Positions 8,782 to 22,702 of a stretch of DNA of 63,863 nt are shown piece after piece; within the stretch, counting starts at the first letter, position 1; every line of letters starts with the position of its first letter. The stretch is from positions 145,507 to 209,369 of the forward strand of contig WASQ01000065.1 in NCBI GenBank assembly GCA_009712185.1, written 5' to 3'. The translations under genes were made by a program, and so were the position numbers. The notes below the pieces were generated by a model. The model searched no databases, had not been told where the DNA came from, and saw nothing but the letters and a program-made list of their open reading frames with translations. Source of the DNA: Telmatospirillum sp. GTDB lineage: Bacteria > Pseudomonadota > Alphaproteobacteria > Rhodospirillales > Magnetospirillaceae.

Positions 8782-8799
8782 TGTTTGATCGTCCTGACA
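8782..8799. promoter_or_regulatory. PpsR/CrtJ box upstream of aerR-ppsR
   Basis: TGTTTGATCGTCCTGACA is an exact TGT-N12-ACA match 11 nt upstream of the aerR ATG. It implies autoregulation of the aerR-ppsR operon. The arms outside the TGT/ACA are less symmetric than in the other two boxes, so affinity may be lower. Confidence 0.65.
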
Positions 8800-9168
8800 C
8801 TTACCGTCACAGCAAAGCGTCAACCGTATTAGGCACATAAAACCTGACACAACACACCCCGACAAAAGAGATAGGCGCACGCGTCGTGGAAAGGTGGCCG
8901 GACCACGTCACGGGGAATCACCGCCCTCAACCGGGGCCCCGAACGCCCCTGATGCACCAAGACAATACATTGTAAATGAAAGATTTTATTGAGTATTCGA
9001 GAAAACCGCACCGCTCCCCACCCCCCACACCAGATATATGCCTTTTGTCATATTCGATGGTTTTTCCGATCCAAAAAATTTCCATACCCCTTCCAGGGGA
9101 TTGAGCCTGATTGGCGTTTTTGGGGCCCCGGATTCTGATGTGTCATCTTTTCTAGACGTTAAGTTAAA

Positions 9169-9198
9169 TTGACATCTCTCCAGGTAAGGAATTAAGCT
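9169..9198 (+). promoter_or_regulatory. Candidate promoter of the bchF-puh operon
   Basis: TTGACA at 9169-9174 and TAAGCT at 9193-9198, spacer 18. The same hexamer pair occurs before bchG with spacer 17. It lies about 235 nt upstream of the chosen bchF start, giving a long leader. Confidence 0.45.
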
Positions 9199-9431
9199 CC
9201 AACCATCGTGAAGACCCGCTAGCCGTGGGGAGGGAAGCGATGGGGAACGCCGCGATGAAATGGCCGGAGGTCGGCCAGGATCTCCTTCCAGGCCGTTATT
9301 TCGGTTCCCGTCCATCCCGGCCGGACGGATCGGACGGGGGCGACGGGATCGTGGAAGACGGCGGATTTTCGATTGCCGATTTCCTGATCGGGCATTTCTC
9401 CTGCTGTCCCTGGAGTGCCACCGTGGGATCG

Positions 9432-9947
9432 ATGGTGCCGCCGCATGCCCCTCCCCCGCCGCCGCGCCGCCCCCTCTACACGACCGAGGAGCGCCGGAGG
9501 CGGGACGCCACACCCTGGACCCTGGTTCAAGGCATTCTGGCCCCGATCCAGTTCGCTGTTTTTCTCGTCAGTCTCGGACTGGTCGTGACCTATCTCGCGA
9601 CCGGACGGGGTTATGACATCGCAACGGCGTCGATCGTCCTGAAAACGCTGGTTCTCTACACAATCATGGTAACAGGATCCATTTGGGAAAAACGGGTCTT
9701 CGGCCAATACCTCTTTGCCCCGTCTTTCTTCTTCGAAGACCTCGTCAGCATGCTGGTGCTGGCCTTACATACCGCTTATCTCATGTTGCTGCTGTCCGGG
9801 CAGGGAACGCCCCGCCAGCAGATGGTCGTCGCGCTGGCCGCCTACGCCAGCTACGCGGTCAATGCGACCCAGTTCCTGCTGAAGCTGCGCGCCGCCCGTC
9901 TTGAGGGGCCGGCACCCGGTCGCGGGGTCGGGAGCCGCGCTGAATGA
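9432..9947 (+). CDS. bchF: 3-vinyl bacteriochlorophyllide hydratase
   Basis: Adds water to the C3 vinyl group of the chlorin ring in bacteriochlorophyll a synthesis. 171 aa with four predicted helices, the usual BchF size. Start at 9432 (MVPPHAPPPP) follows GTGGGA; the open frame runs another 69 codons upstream but that part is low complexity and unlike the family. WEKRVFGQYLFAPSFFFEDLVS in the middle is characteristic. It heads the bchFNBHLM-lhaA-puhAB operon and overlaps bchN by 4 nt (ATGA). Confidence 0.92.
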   Translation: MVPPHAPPPPPRRPLYTTEERRRRDATPWTLVQGILAPIQFAVFLVSLGLVVTYLATGRGYDIATASIVLKTLVLYTIMVTGSIWEKRVFGQYLFAPSFFFEDLVSMLVLALHTAYLMLLLSGQGTPRQQMVVALAAYASYAVNATQFLLKLRAARLEGPAPGRGVGSRAE

Positions 9948-11248
9948 CCGTGATTCCCGTCATGAACGAGGATTGCGCCTCCCCGGTCGCCGACGCCTTC
10001 CGCCGCGACGTCCGGCAGGAACGGGGGCCGCGTCAGATGTTTTGCGGCCTGGCCGGACTGATCTGGCTGCACCGGAAAATGACCGATGCCTTTTTCCTTG
10101 TCGTCGGATCCCGGACCTGCGCGCATTTTCTCCAGTCGGCGGGTGGTGTGATGATTTTCGCCGAGCCCCGGTTCGCCACCCTCCTGCTGGAGGAGCGCGA
10201 CCTCGCGGGCCTGACCGACGTCGATGACGGACTTGACGACGCCGTTGCGCGGATCCTGAAGCGCCGCCCCGACGTCCGGCAGATCTACCTGGTGGGGTCC
10301 TGCCCGTCGGAAGTGATCAAGCTCGATCTTTCCCGCGCGGCCCGGCGCCTGACATCGACATATCATCCCCGCGTCACGGTCCGCCATTATGCCGCCAGCG
10401 GACTGGACACCGTCTTCACCCGGGGAGAGGACGCCTGCCTCGCGGCCATTGCCAGGGATCTCCCTGATGCCGCCCCCGGCGCCCGCGCGTCGCTCATCGT
10501 TCTGGGCGCCCTGCCCGATATCGTCGAGGACCAGTTCCGCCGTCTGTTCGACGCGCTGGGGATCGGGCCGGTCAGCTTCCTTCCCGGGAAACGGCAGGGT
10601 TCGCTGCCCGGCGTGGGTCGGGCAACCCGGCTGTTGCTGGCCCAGCCGTTCCTTGCGGAAACCACCCGGATTCTGGAGGCCCGCGGCGCGCTCCGCCTGC
10701 CCGCGCCCTATCCTATCGGGGTGGAGGGAACCAGCCTGTGGCTGAAAGCGGCGGCCGACGCCTGGGCGGTGGACGCCGGACGTTTCGACGCGGTGACGGC
10801 ACCCGGGCGCGAACGCGGCATCCGGGCGCTGGAGGGTCATGCCGCGCTTCTCAGGCAAAGACGCATTTTCCTGTTTCCGGACTCGGAGCTGGAGATTCCC
10901 CTCGCCCGCTTTCTGTCACGCGAACTGGGGATGACCGTGATCGAGGCCGGCACCCCCTATCTGCACCGGACACTGATGGATGCGGAGCTTTCCCTGCTAC
11001 CGGACGGCATCCCCCTGACGGAAGGGCAGGATGTCGACCGTCAACTGGACCGCTGTCGCGCCGCACGCCCGGATCTCGTCCTTTGCGGACTGGGTCTTGC
11101 CAATCCGCTGGAGGCCGTCGGACTGACGACCAAATGGTCGATCGAACTGATTTTCTCGCCCATTCACGGTTATGAGCAGGCCGGTGACCTCGCGCAGCTT
11201 TTCAGCCGCCCCATGACCCGCATGACAGCATTGGATTTCGGCCGATGA
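9944..11248 (+). CDS. bchN: Light-independent protochlorophyllide reductase subunit N
   Basis: 434 aa. With BchB it forms the catalytic NB heterotetramer that reduces ring D of protochlorophyllide, fed by BchL. Cys34, Cys59 and Cys120 (in [14 protein letters not shown] and GSCPSEV) are placed to bind the NB 4Fe-4S cluster, whose fourth ligand comes from BchB Asp36. Nitrogenase MoFe-like fold. It overlaps bchF and bchB by 4 nt each. Confidence 0.97.
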   Translation: MTVIPVMNEDCASPVADAFRRDVRQERGPRQMFCGLAGLIWLHRKMTDAFFLVVGSRTCAHFLQSAGGVMIFAEPRFATLLLEERDLAGLTDVDDGLDDAVARILKRRPDVRQIYLVGSCPSEVIKLDLSRAARRLTSTYHPRVTVRHYAASGLDTVFTRGEDACLAAIARDLPDAAPGARASLIVLGALPDIVEDQFRRLFDALGIGPVSFLPGKRQGSLPGVGRATRLLLAQPFLAETTRILEARGALRLPAPYPIGVEGTSLWLKAAADAWAVDAGRFDAVTAPGRERGIRALEGHAALLRQRRIFLFPDSELEIPLARFLSRELGMTVIEAGTPYLHRTLMDAELSLLPDGIPLTEGQDVDRQLDRCRAARPDLVLCGLGLANPLEAVGLTTKWSIELIFSPIHGYEQAGDLAQLFSRPMTRMTALDFGR

Positions 11249-12760
11249 AGCTTGCGATCTGGAGTTATGAGGGACCTCCCCATATCGGAGCCATCCGGGT
11301 TGCCGCCGCGATGGAGGGCGTGCATTACCTCATCCACGCCCCGCAGGGGGACAGCTATGCCGACCTTCTGCTGACAATGATCGAGCGGAGGCGCACCCGC
11401 CCGCCCGTGACCTACAGCTCGTTCCAGTCGCGCGATCTCGGCCGCGACATGGCGGCCCTGTTCCAGCGGACCCTGCGGGAGACCGTCGACCGGTTCCGGC
11501 CGCGCCTTCTTCTGGTCGGCGCCAGTTGTACCGCCGAACTGCTGGGGGACGATCCCGGGGGGCTGGCGCGGGCGCTTGACCTGCCCGTCCCGGTGATCGC
11601 GCTCGATCTCCCGGCCAATGCGCGAAAGGAAAACTGGGGCGCGGCGGAAACATTTTACCAGATCGTCCGGACACTGGCGGACCGCACCCTGTCGCCGCCC
11701 CCGCGAAACGGACGCCGTCCCCTTTGCAATCTGCTGGGACCGACAAGTCTCGGATTCCGTCATCGCGACGACGTCATCGAGGTCTCGCGCCTCCTGGAGG
11801 CAATGGGAATCGACGTGGCTCTGACCGCTCCGATGGGCGCCAGTCCGGAGGACATCAAAACCATTGGCCGCGCCGACTTCAATGTCGTCCTCTATCCGGA
11901 AATCGCCGCCCCGGCGGCGGCGTGGCTGGAACGGACCTTTCATCAGCCGCGGATCGATACAGTGCCTCTGGGATACGGCGCCACCAGGGATTTTATCGCC
12001 CGCGTCGCGGAGGTTGCCGGAGTGGTCGCGCCGGACGCGATGATCGCCGGATGGTCCAATCTGCCCTGGTGGTCGCGGTCCGTCGACAGCACCTATCTGA
12101 CCGGCAAGCGCGTTGTCATTTTCGGCGATACCACCCATGCGATGGCCGCCGCCCGGGTCGCGACGGACGAGCTTGGCCTGACGGTCGCAGGGCTTGGAAC
12201 CTATTCCCGCGAATGTCAGGCCGTCCTCAAAGCCGCGGCACAGGATCTGGGCGCCGAAGCGCTTGTCACCGATGACTATCTGGAGGTCGAGGACTGGATC
12301 GGCCGCCTGCGGCCGGAGCTGGTCCTCGGAACCCAGATGGAACGTCACATCGCCAAACGGCTGGGGATCGCCTCCGCCGTCATTTCCGCTCCGGTCCATG
12401 TCGAGGATTTTCCCGCCCGTTATTCGCCGCAAATGGGTTTCGAAGGGGCGAATGTGCTGTTTGACAGCTGGACTCATCCGTTGATGCGGGGCCTGGAAGA
12501 ACATCTGCTGACCATGTTCCGTGACGATTTCGAATTCAACGATGCCTCCGGTCCGTCGCATCTGCCTCATGCCATCCCGTTTTCAGGAACCGCCGCCGGA
12601 CCGTCATCCGCAACCCCATCCACGCCGGCCCCGGTCTGGGCGGCGGAGGCGGAGCGGGAACTCGGGAAGATCCCTTTCTTCGTGCGCGGAAAGGCGCGCC
12701 GCAACACCGAACAATTCGCCAATGACCGCGGCATTGCCGTCATCACCCTGGGGACGCTTT

Positions 12761-12789
<29 letters not shown>
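11245..12789 (+). CDS. bchB: Light-independent protochlorophyllide reductase subunit B
   Basis: 514 aa. The N-terminal [10 protein letters not shown] places Asp36, the unusual aspartate ligand of the NB cluster, at its expected number. A C-terminal light-independent protochlorophyllide reductase B domain of about 50 residues ([19 protein letters not shown]) is present. The start overlaps bchN by 4 nt; the 3' end overlaps bchH by 29 nt. The enzyme is oxygen-sensitive, consistent with a cluster repressed by PpsR under air. Confidence 0.97.
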
Positions 12790-17404
<4,615 letters not shown>

Positions 17405-17405
<1 letters not shown>

Positions 17406-18106
17406 TGGAAACGACAGCATTCGCCAAACGCCGGAGCGTGCTGGAGGCCTATTTCGACCGCACCGCGCTCGATGCCTGGACGCAATTGACATCCGACGCC
17501 CCCGTCAGCCGGATCCGGGCCACCGGGCGGGCCGGACGGGACCGTATGCATGCATTGCTGCTGGACTGGCGCGGCCCCGACCTTGCGGGGAGATCTGTGC
17601 TGGATGCGGGGTGCGGCACCGGATCCCTGGCTGTCGAGATGGCGCAGCGGGGGGCCGGCGTTCTCGCCATCGACATCGCCAGCAATCTGGTCGAGATCGC
17701 GCGGCGGCGGACCCCGCCGGCGCGGGGCGGCGGATCCATCGAATACCGGGTGGGTGACATGCTGGATCCGGCAGGCGGCCCTCTCGATCATGTGGTCGCG
17801 ATGGACAGCCTGATCCATTACGACACAGGCGACATCGTCGCCATCCTGGCGAGTTTCGCCCACCGCGCCCGGCGATCCATCCTGTTCACCGTGGCGCCGC
17901 GCACGCCGACGCTCGCCGCGATGCATGTCGTGGGACGGTTTTTCCCGCGGGGAAACCGCGCGCCGGCCATCGCCCCGGCCCCCCTCGACGCCCTGTTGCG
18001 CCGGATTGCCGCGACGGAGGACCTGAAGGACTGGCGCCCGGGCAGAAGCGAACGGGTGATCCACGGCTTTTACATGTCCCATGCCCTTGAGCTGGTGCGC
18101 CGATGA
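17405..18106 (+). CDS. bchM: Mg-protoporphyrin IX O-methyltransferase
   Basis: 233-aa SAM-dependent methyltransferase; methylates the C13 propionate of Mg-protoporphyrin IX. SAM motif VLDAGCGTGSLAVEMA near residues 64-79. Its product is the substrate of the ring-E cyclase; neither acsF nor bchE is in this window. Start overlaps the bchL stop by 1 nt, and its end overlaps lhaA by 4 nt. Confidence 0.96.
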
Positions 18107-19539
18107 GCGCGCCGGCGCCGGCCAGGGGTCGGTTCTGGACCCGGATCGGTCTCCGGTTTCTGCCGTTCGCGGATGCGGCCACCACCGGCTTGCCGATGCC
18201 AAGGCTGTTGCGCCTGTCGCTGTTCCAGATCACCGTCGGCATGGCGATCGCCCTGACCATCGGAACATTGAACCGGGTGATGATCGTCGAACTCGACGTG
18301 TCGACCGCCCTGGTCTCCATCATGGTGGCCCTGCCTTTGCTGGCGGCCCCCTTCAGGACATTGGTCGGGTTCAAGTCCGACACCCACCGGTCGGTCCTCG
18401 GCTGGCGTCGCGTCCCTTATATCTGGTTCGGAACCCTGTTGCAGTTCGGTGGCATGGCGATCATGCCGTTCGCCCTGCTTGTGCTGTCCGGCGATAATGG
18501 CGCGCCCGTGCTGGCCGGACAGATCGCGGCGGCACTGGCCTTCCTGCTGATCGGCGCCGGCATGCAGATGACCCAGACCGCCGGACTGGCCCTGGCGACC
18601 GACCTCGCCCCGGAAGCCGTGCGTCCCCGCGTGGTCGCTTTGATGTATGCGATGCTGCTGGTCGGCGTCGTCGTCAGCGGTTTCGGCTTTGGCGTTCTGT
18701 TGACCGATTTCTCGCCGATGCGTCTCATCCAGGTGATTCAGGGTGCGGCCGCGGTGACGATGGTGGCGAATGTCGTGGCGCTGTGGAAGCAGGAGCCGCG
18801 CGATCCGGCGCGAACCAAAGGACGCGACCCGTCGGTTCCGGATTTCTGGACCAGTTGGCATCTGTTCAATGCGCAACCCGACACCCGCCGCTTCCTGGTG
18901 GCACTCGGTCTCGGCACGGTTGCTTTTGCGATGCAGGACACGCTGCTGGAACCCTATGGAGGCGAAATTCTGCATCTCGGCGTCGCGCAGACCACCCTGC
19001 TGACCGCCCTGATGGCGGGGGGAGCCCTGCTGTCCTTTGCCCTGTCGGCAAGGACCCTGATGCGCGGCTGCAACCCCTGCCGGCTGGCCGCACATGGCCT
19101 GCTTCTGGGATTGCCGGCCTTCCTCGCCGTGCTGTTTGCCGCACCGCTCGAATCGGCGCTGCTGTTCCGGGCCGGCGCCACCCTGATCGGGTTCAGCGTC
19201 GGGCTGTTTTCGGTGGGGACGCTGACCGCGGCCATGGCTCTCGACTGCCATGCCGGCAACGGACTCGCCCTGGGCGCCTGGGGGGCGGTGCAGGCCACGG
19301 GGGCGGGCCTGGCCATCGGTTCCGCCGGCATTATCCGGGATCTTGTCTCGCCCCTGGCGCTGCATGGACGCCTGGGCGACGCCCTGGCAGGCCCCGCCAC
19401 CGGATATGGCGCCGTTTATCAGACGGAAATTCTTCTTCTCCTGGCCAGCCTCGTCGCGATCGGTCCGCTGGCCCGTCACTCAAGCCGAAACCGCTTATCC
19501 CGCACCGACGAGCTCGGATTGATCCATCTGCCGAGCTGA
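18103..19539 (+). CDS. lhaA: LhaA (PucC family) light-harvesting 1 assembly protein
   Basis: 478 aa, about 12 transmembrane helices, MFS fold, BCH/PucC family. The position after bchM and before puhA is that of lhaA in Rhodobacter, where it is needed for LH1 assembly. IGTLNRVMIVELDVSTALVS near residues 50-70 is closely related to the segment in the other PucC-family protein (TLNRIMVVELALPAAL), showing the two are paralogues. Overlaps bchM by 4 nt; 24 nt before puhA. Confidence 0.93.
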   Translation: MSAPAPARGRFWTRIGLRFLPFADAATTGLPMPRLLRLSLFQITVGMAIALTIGTLNRVMIVELDVSTALVSIMVALPLLAAPFRTLVGFKSDTHRSVLGWRRVPYIWFGTLLQFGGMAIMPFALLVLSGDNGAPVLAGQIAAALAFLLIGAGMQMTQTAGLALATDLAPEAVRPRVVALMYAMLLVGVVVSGFGFGVLLTDFSPMRLIQVIQGAAAVTMVANVVALWKQEPRDPARTKGRDPSVPDFWTSWHLFNAQPDTRRFLVALGLGTVAFAMQDTLLEPYGGEILHLGVAQTTLLTALMAGGALLSFALSARTLMRGCNPCRLAAHGLLLGLPAFLAVLFAAPLESALLFRAGATLIGFSVGLFSVGTLTAAMALDCHAGNGLALGAWGAVQATGAGLAIGSAGIIRDLVSPLALHGRLGDALAGPATGYGAVYQTEILLLLASLVAIGPLARHSSRNRLSRTDELGLIHLPS

Positions 19540-19563
19540 CCGTTCCCGCGGAGGGAGGACACC

Positions 19564-20334
19564 ATGGACTTTGCACATTCCGGGATCGATTTTTCCCTGG
19601 TTTCCATCTATGCCTTCTGGGCCCTGTTTGTGATCCTGATCCTCTATCTTCGCCGGGAGGACCGTCGCGAGGGCTACCCTCTTGAAGAGGATGGCAGCGG
19701 CCGACTTGTTCCGGCCGGCGGCGTCCTGTTCACCGCCCTGCCGAAAACATTCCGGCTGCCGCTTGGGGCGGGAACCGTGACAGTGCCCAATGACCGTCGC
19801 GACAGGCGTCCCGTTGCGGCGCGCAGGACCGCGGCCGCCCCTGGGTCGCCGCTGGAACCGACCGGAAATCCGATGGTGGACGGCGTCGGCCCGGCTTCCT
19901 ACGCCGACCGCGCCAAGGTCCCCGACCTGACCCACGATGGCGCCGTGAAGATCGTACCGATGCGCGTGGCGACAGACTTCCACATCACCGATGGAGATCC
20001 GGATCCGCGCGGTATGGCGGTTCTGGGCGCCGATGGCAGGAAGGCCGGAACCGTGACCGAGATCTGGGTGGATCGGGCCGAATCGGTGATCCGCTATCTT
20101 GAACTCGCCCTGCCTGACAGCACGGACACGGTTCTCCTGCCTATGCCTTTCGCGCTGGTCGACCGGCGGAGAGGCCGGATCCAGGTCGACGCCATCACGG
20201 CCGCCCAGTTCGCCGATGTTCCGAAAACCGCCGTCCCGGATCAGATCACCTTCTATGAGGAGGACCGGATCGCGGGTTACTTCGGCGGAGGGTATCTCTA
20301 TGCGACGCCGGACCGGACGGAGCCGCTTCTATGA
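19564..20334 (+). CDS. puhA: Photosynthetic reaction centre H subunit
   Basis: 256 aa. One N-terminal transmembrane helix (about residues 10-30) then a cytoplasmic PRC-barrel domain that caps the L/M core and guides protons to QB. DRAKVPDLTHDGAVKIVPMR and FGGGYLYATP are typical. Strong GGAGGGAGG ribosome site. It lies after lhaA, the usual superoperon arrangement, so reaction-centre H is made with the pigment enzymes. Overlaps puhB by 4 nt. Confidence 0.97.
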   Translation: MDFAHSGIDFSLVSIYAFWALFVILILYLRREDRREGYPLEEDGSGRLVPAGGVLFTALPKTFRLPLGAGTVTVPNDRRDRRPVAARRTAAAPGSPLEPTGNPMVDGVGPASYADRAKVPDLTHDGAVKIVPMRVATDFHITDGDPDPRGMAVLGADGRKAGTVTEIWVDRAESVIRYLELALPDSTDTVLLPMPFALVDRRRGRIQVDAITAAQFADVPKTAVPDQITFYEEDRIAGYFGGGYLYATPDRTEPLL

Positions 20335-21029
20335 CGGAGCCGCATGACGAGTTCGAGTGCGAACCCATCCGGGGGTTGCCGGAACGGCCGCCCCCGGGGG
20401 AACACATTCTGTGGCAGGGGGCGCCGGCCTGGTGGCCTCTGGCGAAGCAGGCGTTCCATGTCCGGGCGGTGACGGCCTATTTCCTGCTCCTGATCGCCGG
20501 TCATGGCGCGTGGTACGCGCGGGAGACCGGGACCGCCCCCCTTCCGGTGATCATGTCACCGGTTCCCGTCGCCGTCGCGGCGCTCGCCCTGCTGCTGCTG
20601 GTGGCCTGGCTTGCCAGCCGGACGACCGTCTACACCATCACCAACCGCCGCGTGGTCCTGCGGGCGGGAATTGCCCTGCCGATCGCCATCAACATCCCTT
20701 TCGCGCTGATCGGCCGGGCCGGCCTCAGGATCCACGGCGACGGAACCGGGGACATTCCTCTCGGTCTCATGGGATCGGAAAGGGTCGGATATATCACCCT
20801 CTGGCCGCATGTCAGGCCCTGGCGCCTCAAAGCTCCGGAGCCGATGTTGCGCGCGGTGCCCGACGCCGTCGGGGTCGCGGAACTGCTGGCTGATGCCCTT
20901 GAGAAAGCCGGGACTGTCCGTGGCGCCCTCCCCGCCGCGTCCGGCCGCACCAACAGGCCATCCCCACGGCACCGTCCGGAAGCGGACGGCCCGTCCGCGA
21001 AGATGGGCGGACAGATGGCAACCCAATGA
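20331..21029 (+). CDS. puhB: Photosynthetic complex assembly protein PuhB
   Basis: 232-aa membrane protein with a bacterial PH-like domain after two or three helices (about 45-105): TIYTITNRRVVLRAGIALPIA fits this fold. In Rhodobacter capsulatus PuhB aids reaction-centre assembly. The last 45 residues are low complexity. It overlaps puhA by 4 nt and is followed by a 283-nt regulatory gap. Confidence 0.93.
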   Translation: MTEPHDEFECEPIRGLPERPPPGEHILWQGAPAWWPLAKQAFHVRAVTAYFLLLIAGHGAWYARETGTAPLPVIMSPVPVAVAALALLLLVAWLASRTTVYTITNRRVVLRAGIALPIAINIPFALIGRAGLRIHGDGTGDIPLGLMGSERVGYITLWPHVRPWRLKAPEPMLRAVPDAVGVAELLADALEKAGTVRGALPAASGRTNRPSPRHRPEADGPSAKMGGQMATQ

Positions 21030-21077
21030 ACGACGGAGTCCCGCGATCGATGTGTAATGCCAAAAATACAGGAAAAG

Positions 21078-21095
21078 TGTCAATTATAATTGACA
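21078..21095. promoter_or_regulatory. Perfectly palindromic PpsR/CrtJ box between puhB and puhC
   Basis: TGTCAATTATAATTGACA is a complete 18-bp palindrome and an exact TGT-N12-ACA match, the most symmetric of the three boxes. It overlaps the candidate -35 TTGACA. It shows that puhC-puhE, or a small RNA before them, has its own repressor-controlled promoter inside the superoperon. Confidence 0.88.
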
Positions 21096-21118
21096 AAAAG
21101 TCACAATATCCGTAGTCT
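21090..21118 (+). promoter_or_regulatory. Candidate promoter inside the puhB-puhC gap
   Basis: TTGACA (21090-21095), spacer 17, TAGTCT (21113-21118). The -35 is perfect and shared with the PpsR box; the -10 is weak (3 of 6), of the same style as the TAAGCT seen before bchG and bchF. Transcription would start near 21125. Confidence 0.5.
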
Positions 21119-21124
21119 GATTAT

Positions 21125-21225
21125 ATCGGATCATCAGTAGAAAGAATGGATCCGCTCAACATGCACATGTGATCGTCTTCCCTTATTCCTTGTCGACTTA
21201 CCCCAGGACATTGTCCTGGGGTATT
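21125..21225 (+). ncRNA. Candidate PpsR-controlled small RNA or attenuator leader
   Basis: Between the promoter candidate and the hairpin at 21200-21222 lies about 100 nt with no real gene; the only start codon with a weak ribosome site encodes eight residues (MDPLNMHM, 21147-21173). A promoter, short RNA and hairpin in this order fit a small RNA, or a leader that attenuates puhC-puhE. No experimental or homology support can be seen here. Confidence 0.35.
21200..21222 (+). terminator. Hairpin terminator or attenuator before puhC
   Basis: ACCCCAGGACA at 21200-21210 pairs with the following TCCTGGGGT arm through a short loop at 21209-21213 (about 9-10 bp), followed by ATTTCTCGATTT. The T-tract is broken, so termination may be partial. 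It lies 90 nt before puhC. Confidence 0.6.
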
Positions 21226-21312
21226 TCTCGATTTCGATCAGATGAAGCATGGGGATGATCAGAGTTTTTCTTCCGATGACGGCGACCGTCTGATCGAACG
21301 GGAGACCGAAAG

Positions 21313-21804
21313 ATGAGTTCTCTCAACGAACGCCCTCTTTCCCCCCGGGCTCTGACGGCGGCCGGTCTGCTGGTTCTGGGTGCGCTGGCCGGCGTCGGTT
21401 TTCATCAATGGAGCAGCCGGGGCGACCGGCTCGCCACCGCCCCGGGCCACATCGATGCGCCTGCCGCCGTTCTTGCATCGAGAACGCTGCGGTTTGTCGA
21501 TATCGGCGACGGGCCCGGCGCCTTTGCCGGCCATGTGCGCGTCTTCGATGAACGCACCGGCAGGGAATTGCCGGAACTTGCGGCCAATGAGGGCTTTGTC
21601 CGGACGGTTCTGAATGCCCTCTCCTTTGAACGGACAAGACGGAGCCTGGTGGCACCCCCGGTCTTCGATCTGTCGCTTTTTTCCGACAACAAGCTGGTGA
21701 TGACCGACCGCGCCACCGGCTCCCGCGTGATCCTGGGGCAATTCGGTGCCAGGAACCGGGATGTGTTTCTTCGCTTCCTCGAACGGCCGGAGGTTTCCCG
21801 GTAA
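21313..21804 (+). CDS. puhC: Photosynthetic complex assembly protein PuhC
   Basis: 163 aa with one N-terminal membrane helix (about 13-32) and a periplasmic domain. GFVRTVLNALSFERTR near residues 95-110 is a PuhC signature. In Rhodobacter capsulatus PuhC is needed for normal LH1-reaction-centre levels. GGGAGACCGAAAG precedes the ATG. It shares 1 nt with puhE. acsF, found after puhC in many relatives, is missing here. Confidence 0.92.
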   Translation: MSSLNERPLSPRALTAAGLLVLGALAGVGFHQWSSRGDRLATAPGHIDAPAAVLASRTLRFVDIGDGPGAFAGHVRVFDERTGRELPELAANEGFVRTVLNALSFERTRRSLVAPPVFDLSLFSDNKLVMTDRATGSRVILGQFGARNRDVFLRFLERPEVSR

Positions 21805-22586
21805 TGCCCGACCATGGCGTGTCCTGCCTTTTCGTCATCCTGTTGTGGTGGCTCAGCACCGGACTGATCGTCCTGTTGTGCGCGCTCCCCCGGCGGACGT
21901 TTCCCTGGAGCCTGGGAGGATGGTCCCTGATCCTGGCGGCCGCCTTCCCCTGTCTTGCTGAAAGCGCGCGATCCACCGGCGATGTCGGGTCCTATCTGTC
22001 GTTTCTCAGTGCCATCGCCATCTGGGGGTGGCTCGAAATGGGGTTTCTGACAGGCTATGTCACCGGCCCCCGCAAAGTCCCCTGCCCCGCCGACGCCACG
22101 GGCTGGAGGCGGTTCCTGCTGGCCGTGGCCGCACTTCTCTATCACGAACTGTCGATCGTCGCGGTCGGCGCCCTTGTCCTTGTCCTGACCTGGGGGGCCC
22201 CCAATCAGACGGGATCCCTGACGTTTCTCATCCTCATGGTCATGCGGATCAGCGCCAAACTGAACCTGTTCCTGGGGGTGCCGAACCTTCCGGAGGCTCT
22301 GCTTCCGGCAAGGCTGGCCTATCTCAAAACCTATTTCCGGTGCAGGAAATTCAACCCGCTGTTTCCCGTGTCGATCCTGGGGTCGTGCCTGGCGGCGCTG
22401 CCGCTGGCAGAAAAAGCGTTGGCGTCCGACGCGCCGCTGGCCGTGGGATCGGCCCTGACCTTCACGCTTCTGGCGCTGGCCGTCCTCGAGCATCTTCTGT
22501 TGATGCTGCCCGGCCCCGAGCTGACGCTGTGGAAACGGGCCCAACCGTACGTGCGGACCGATCCTGTCGAAAAGGCGCCATCATGA
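21804..22586 (+). CDS. puhE: PuhE-type photosynthetic complex assembly protein (DUF3623)
   Basis: 260-aa polytopic membrane protein, seven or eight predicted helices, DUF3623 family. EMGFLTGYVTGPRKVPCP and NLFLGVPNLPEALLP are family signatures. PuhE influences bacteriochlorophyll and complex levels in Rhodobacter capsulatus; mechanism unknown. Its ATG overlaps the puhC stop (TAATG). It is the last gene of the photosynthesis cluster in this window; a convergent hydrolase follows. Confidence 0.9.
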   Translation: MPDHGVSCLFVILLWWLSTGLIVLLCALPRRTFPWSLGGWSLILAAAFPCLAESARSTGDVGSYLSFLSAIAIWGWLEMGFLTGYVTGPRKVPCPADATGWRRFLLAVAALLYHELSIVAVGALVLVLTWGAPNQTGSLTFLILMVMRISAKLNLFLGVPNLPEALLPARLAYLKTYFRCRKFNPLFPVSILGSCLAALPLAEKALASDAPLAVGSALTFTLLALAVLEHLLLMLPGPELTLWKRAQPYVRTDPVEKAPS

Positions 22587-22702
22587 CGGCCCGCGTCGCC
22601 GCCCGGGCCAGCCCCCCCCGCCCCCGACCGGAACGACCGCGCGTCTCATCCCAACCGGCGGCGCGGGCGGCGCAGATCGATCCCGATCAGCGCCGCCCGG
22701 GA

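Larger units (their letters stand above)
8771..9431. other. 661-bp divergent regulatory region between aerR and bchF
   Basis: No supported gene. It holds the PpsR box near aerR, an AT-richer stretch around 8960-9080, the bchF promoter candidate at 9169-9198, and a near-miss PpsR box at 9141-9158 (TGT-N12-ACG). Short frames on both strands have no ribosome sites or recognisable products. An in-frame extension of bchF reaches 9225 but codes for a proline/glycine-rich segment not expected of the family. Confidence 0.6.

Noticed and set aside
9141-9158. PpsR-like box upstream of bchF (TGT-N12-ACG)
   Set aside because: One base off the consensus in a core position. It may be weakly bound, but I do not list it as a site.
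12521-12760. Upstream extension of bchH
   Set aside because: It is inside bchB in another frame and unlike BchH; the start at 12761 gives the normal N-terminus.
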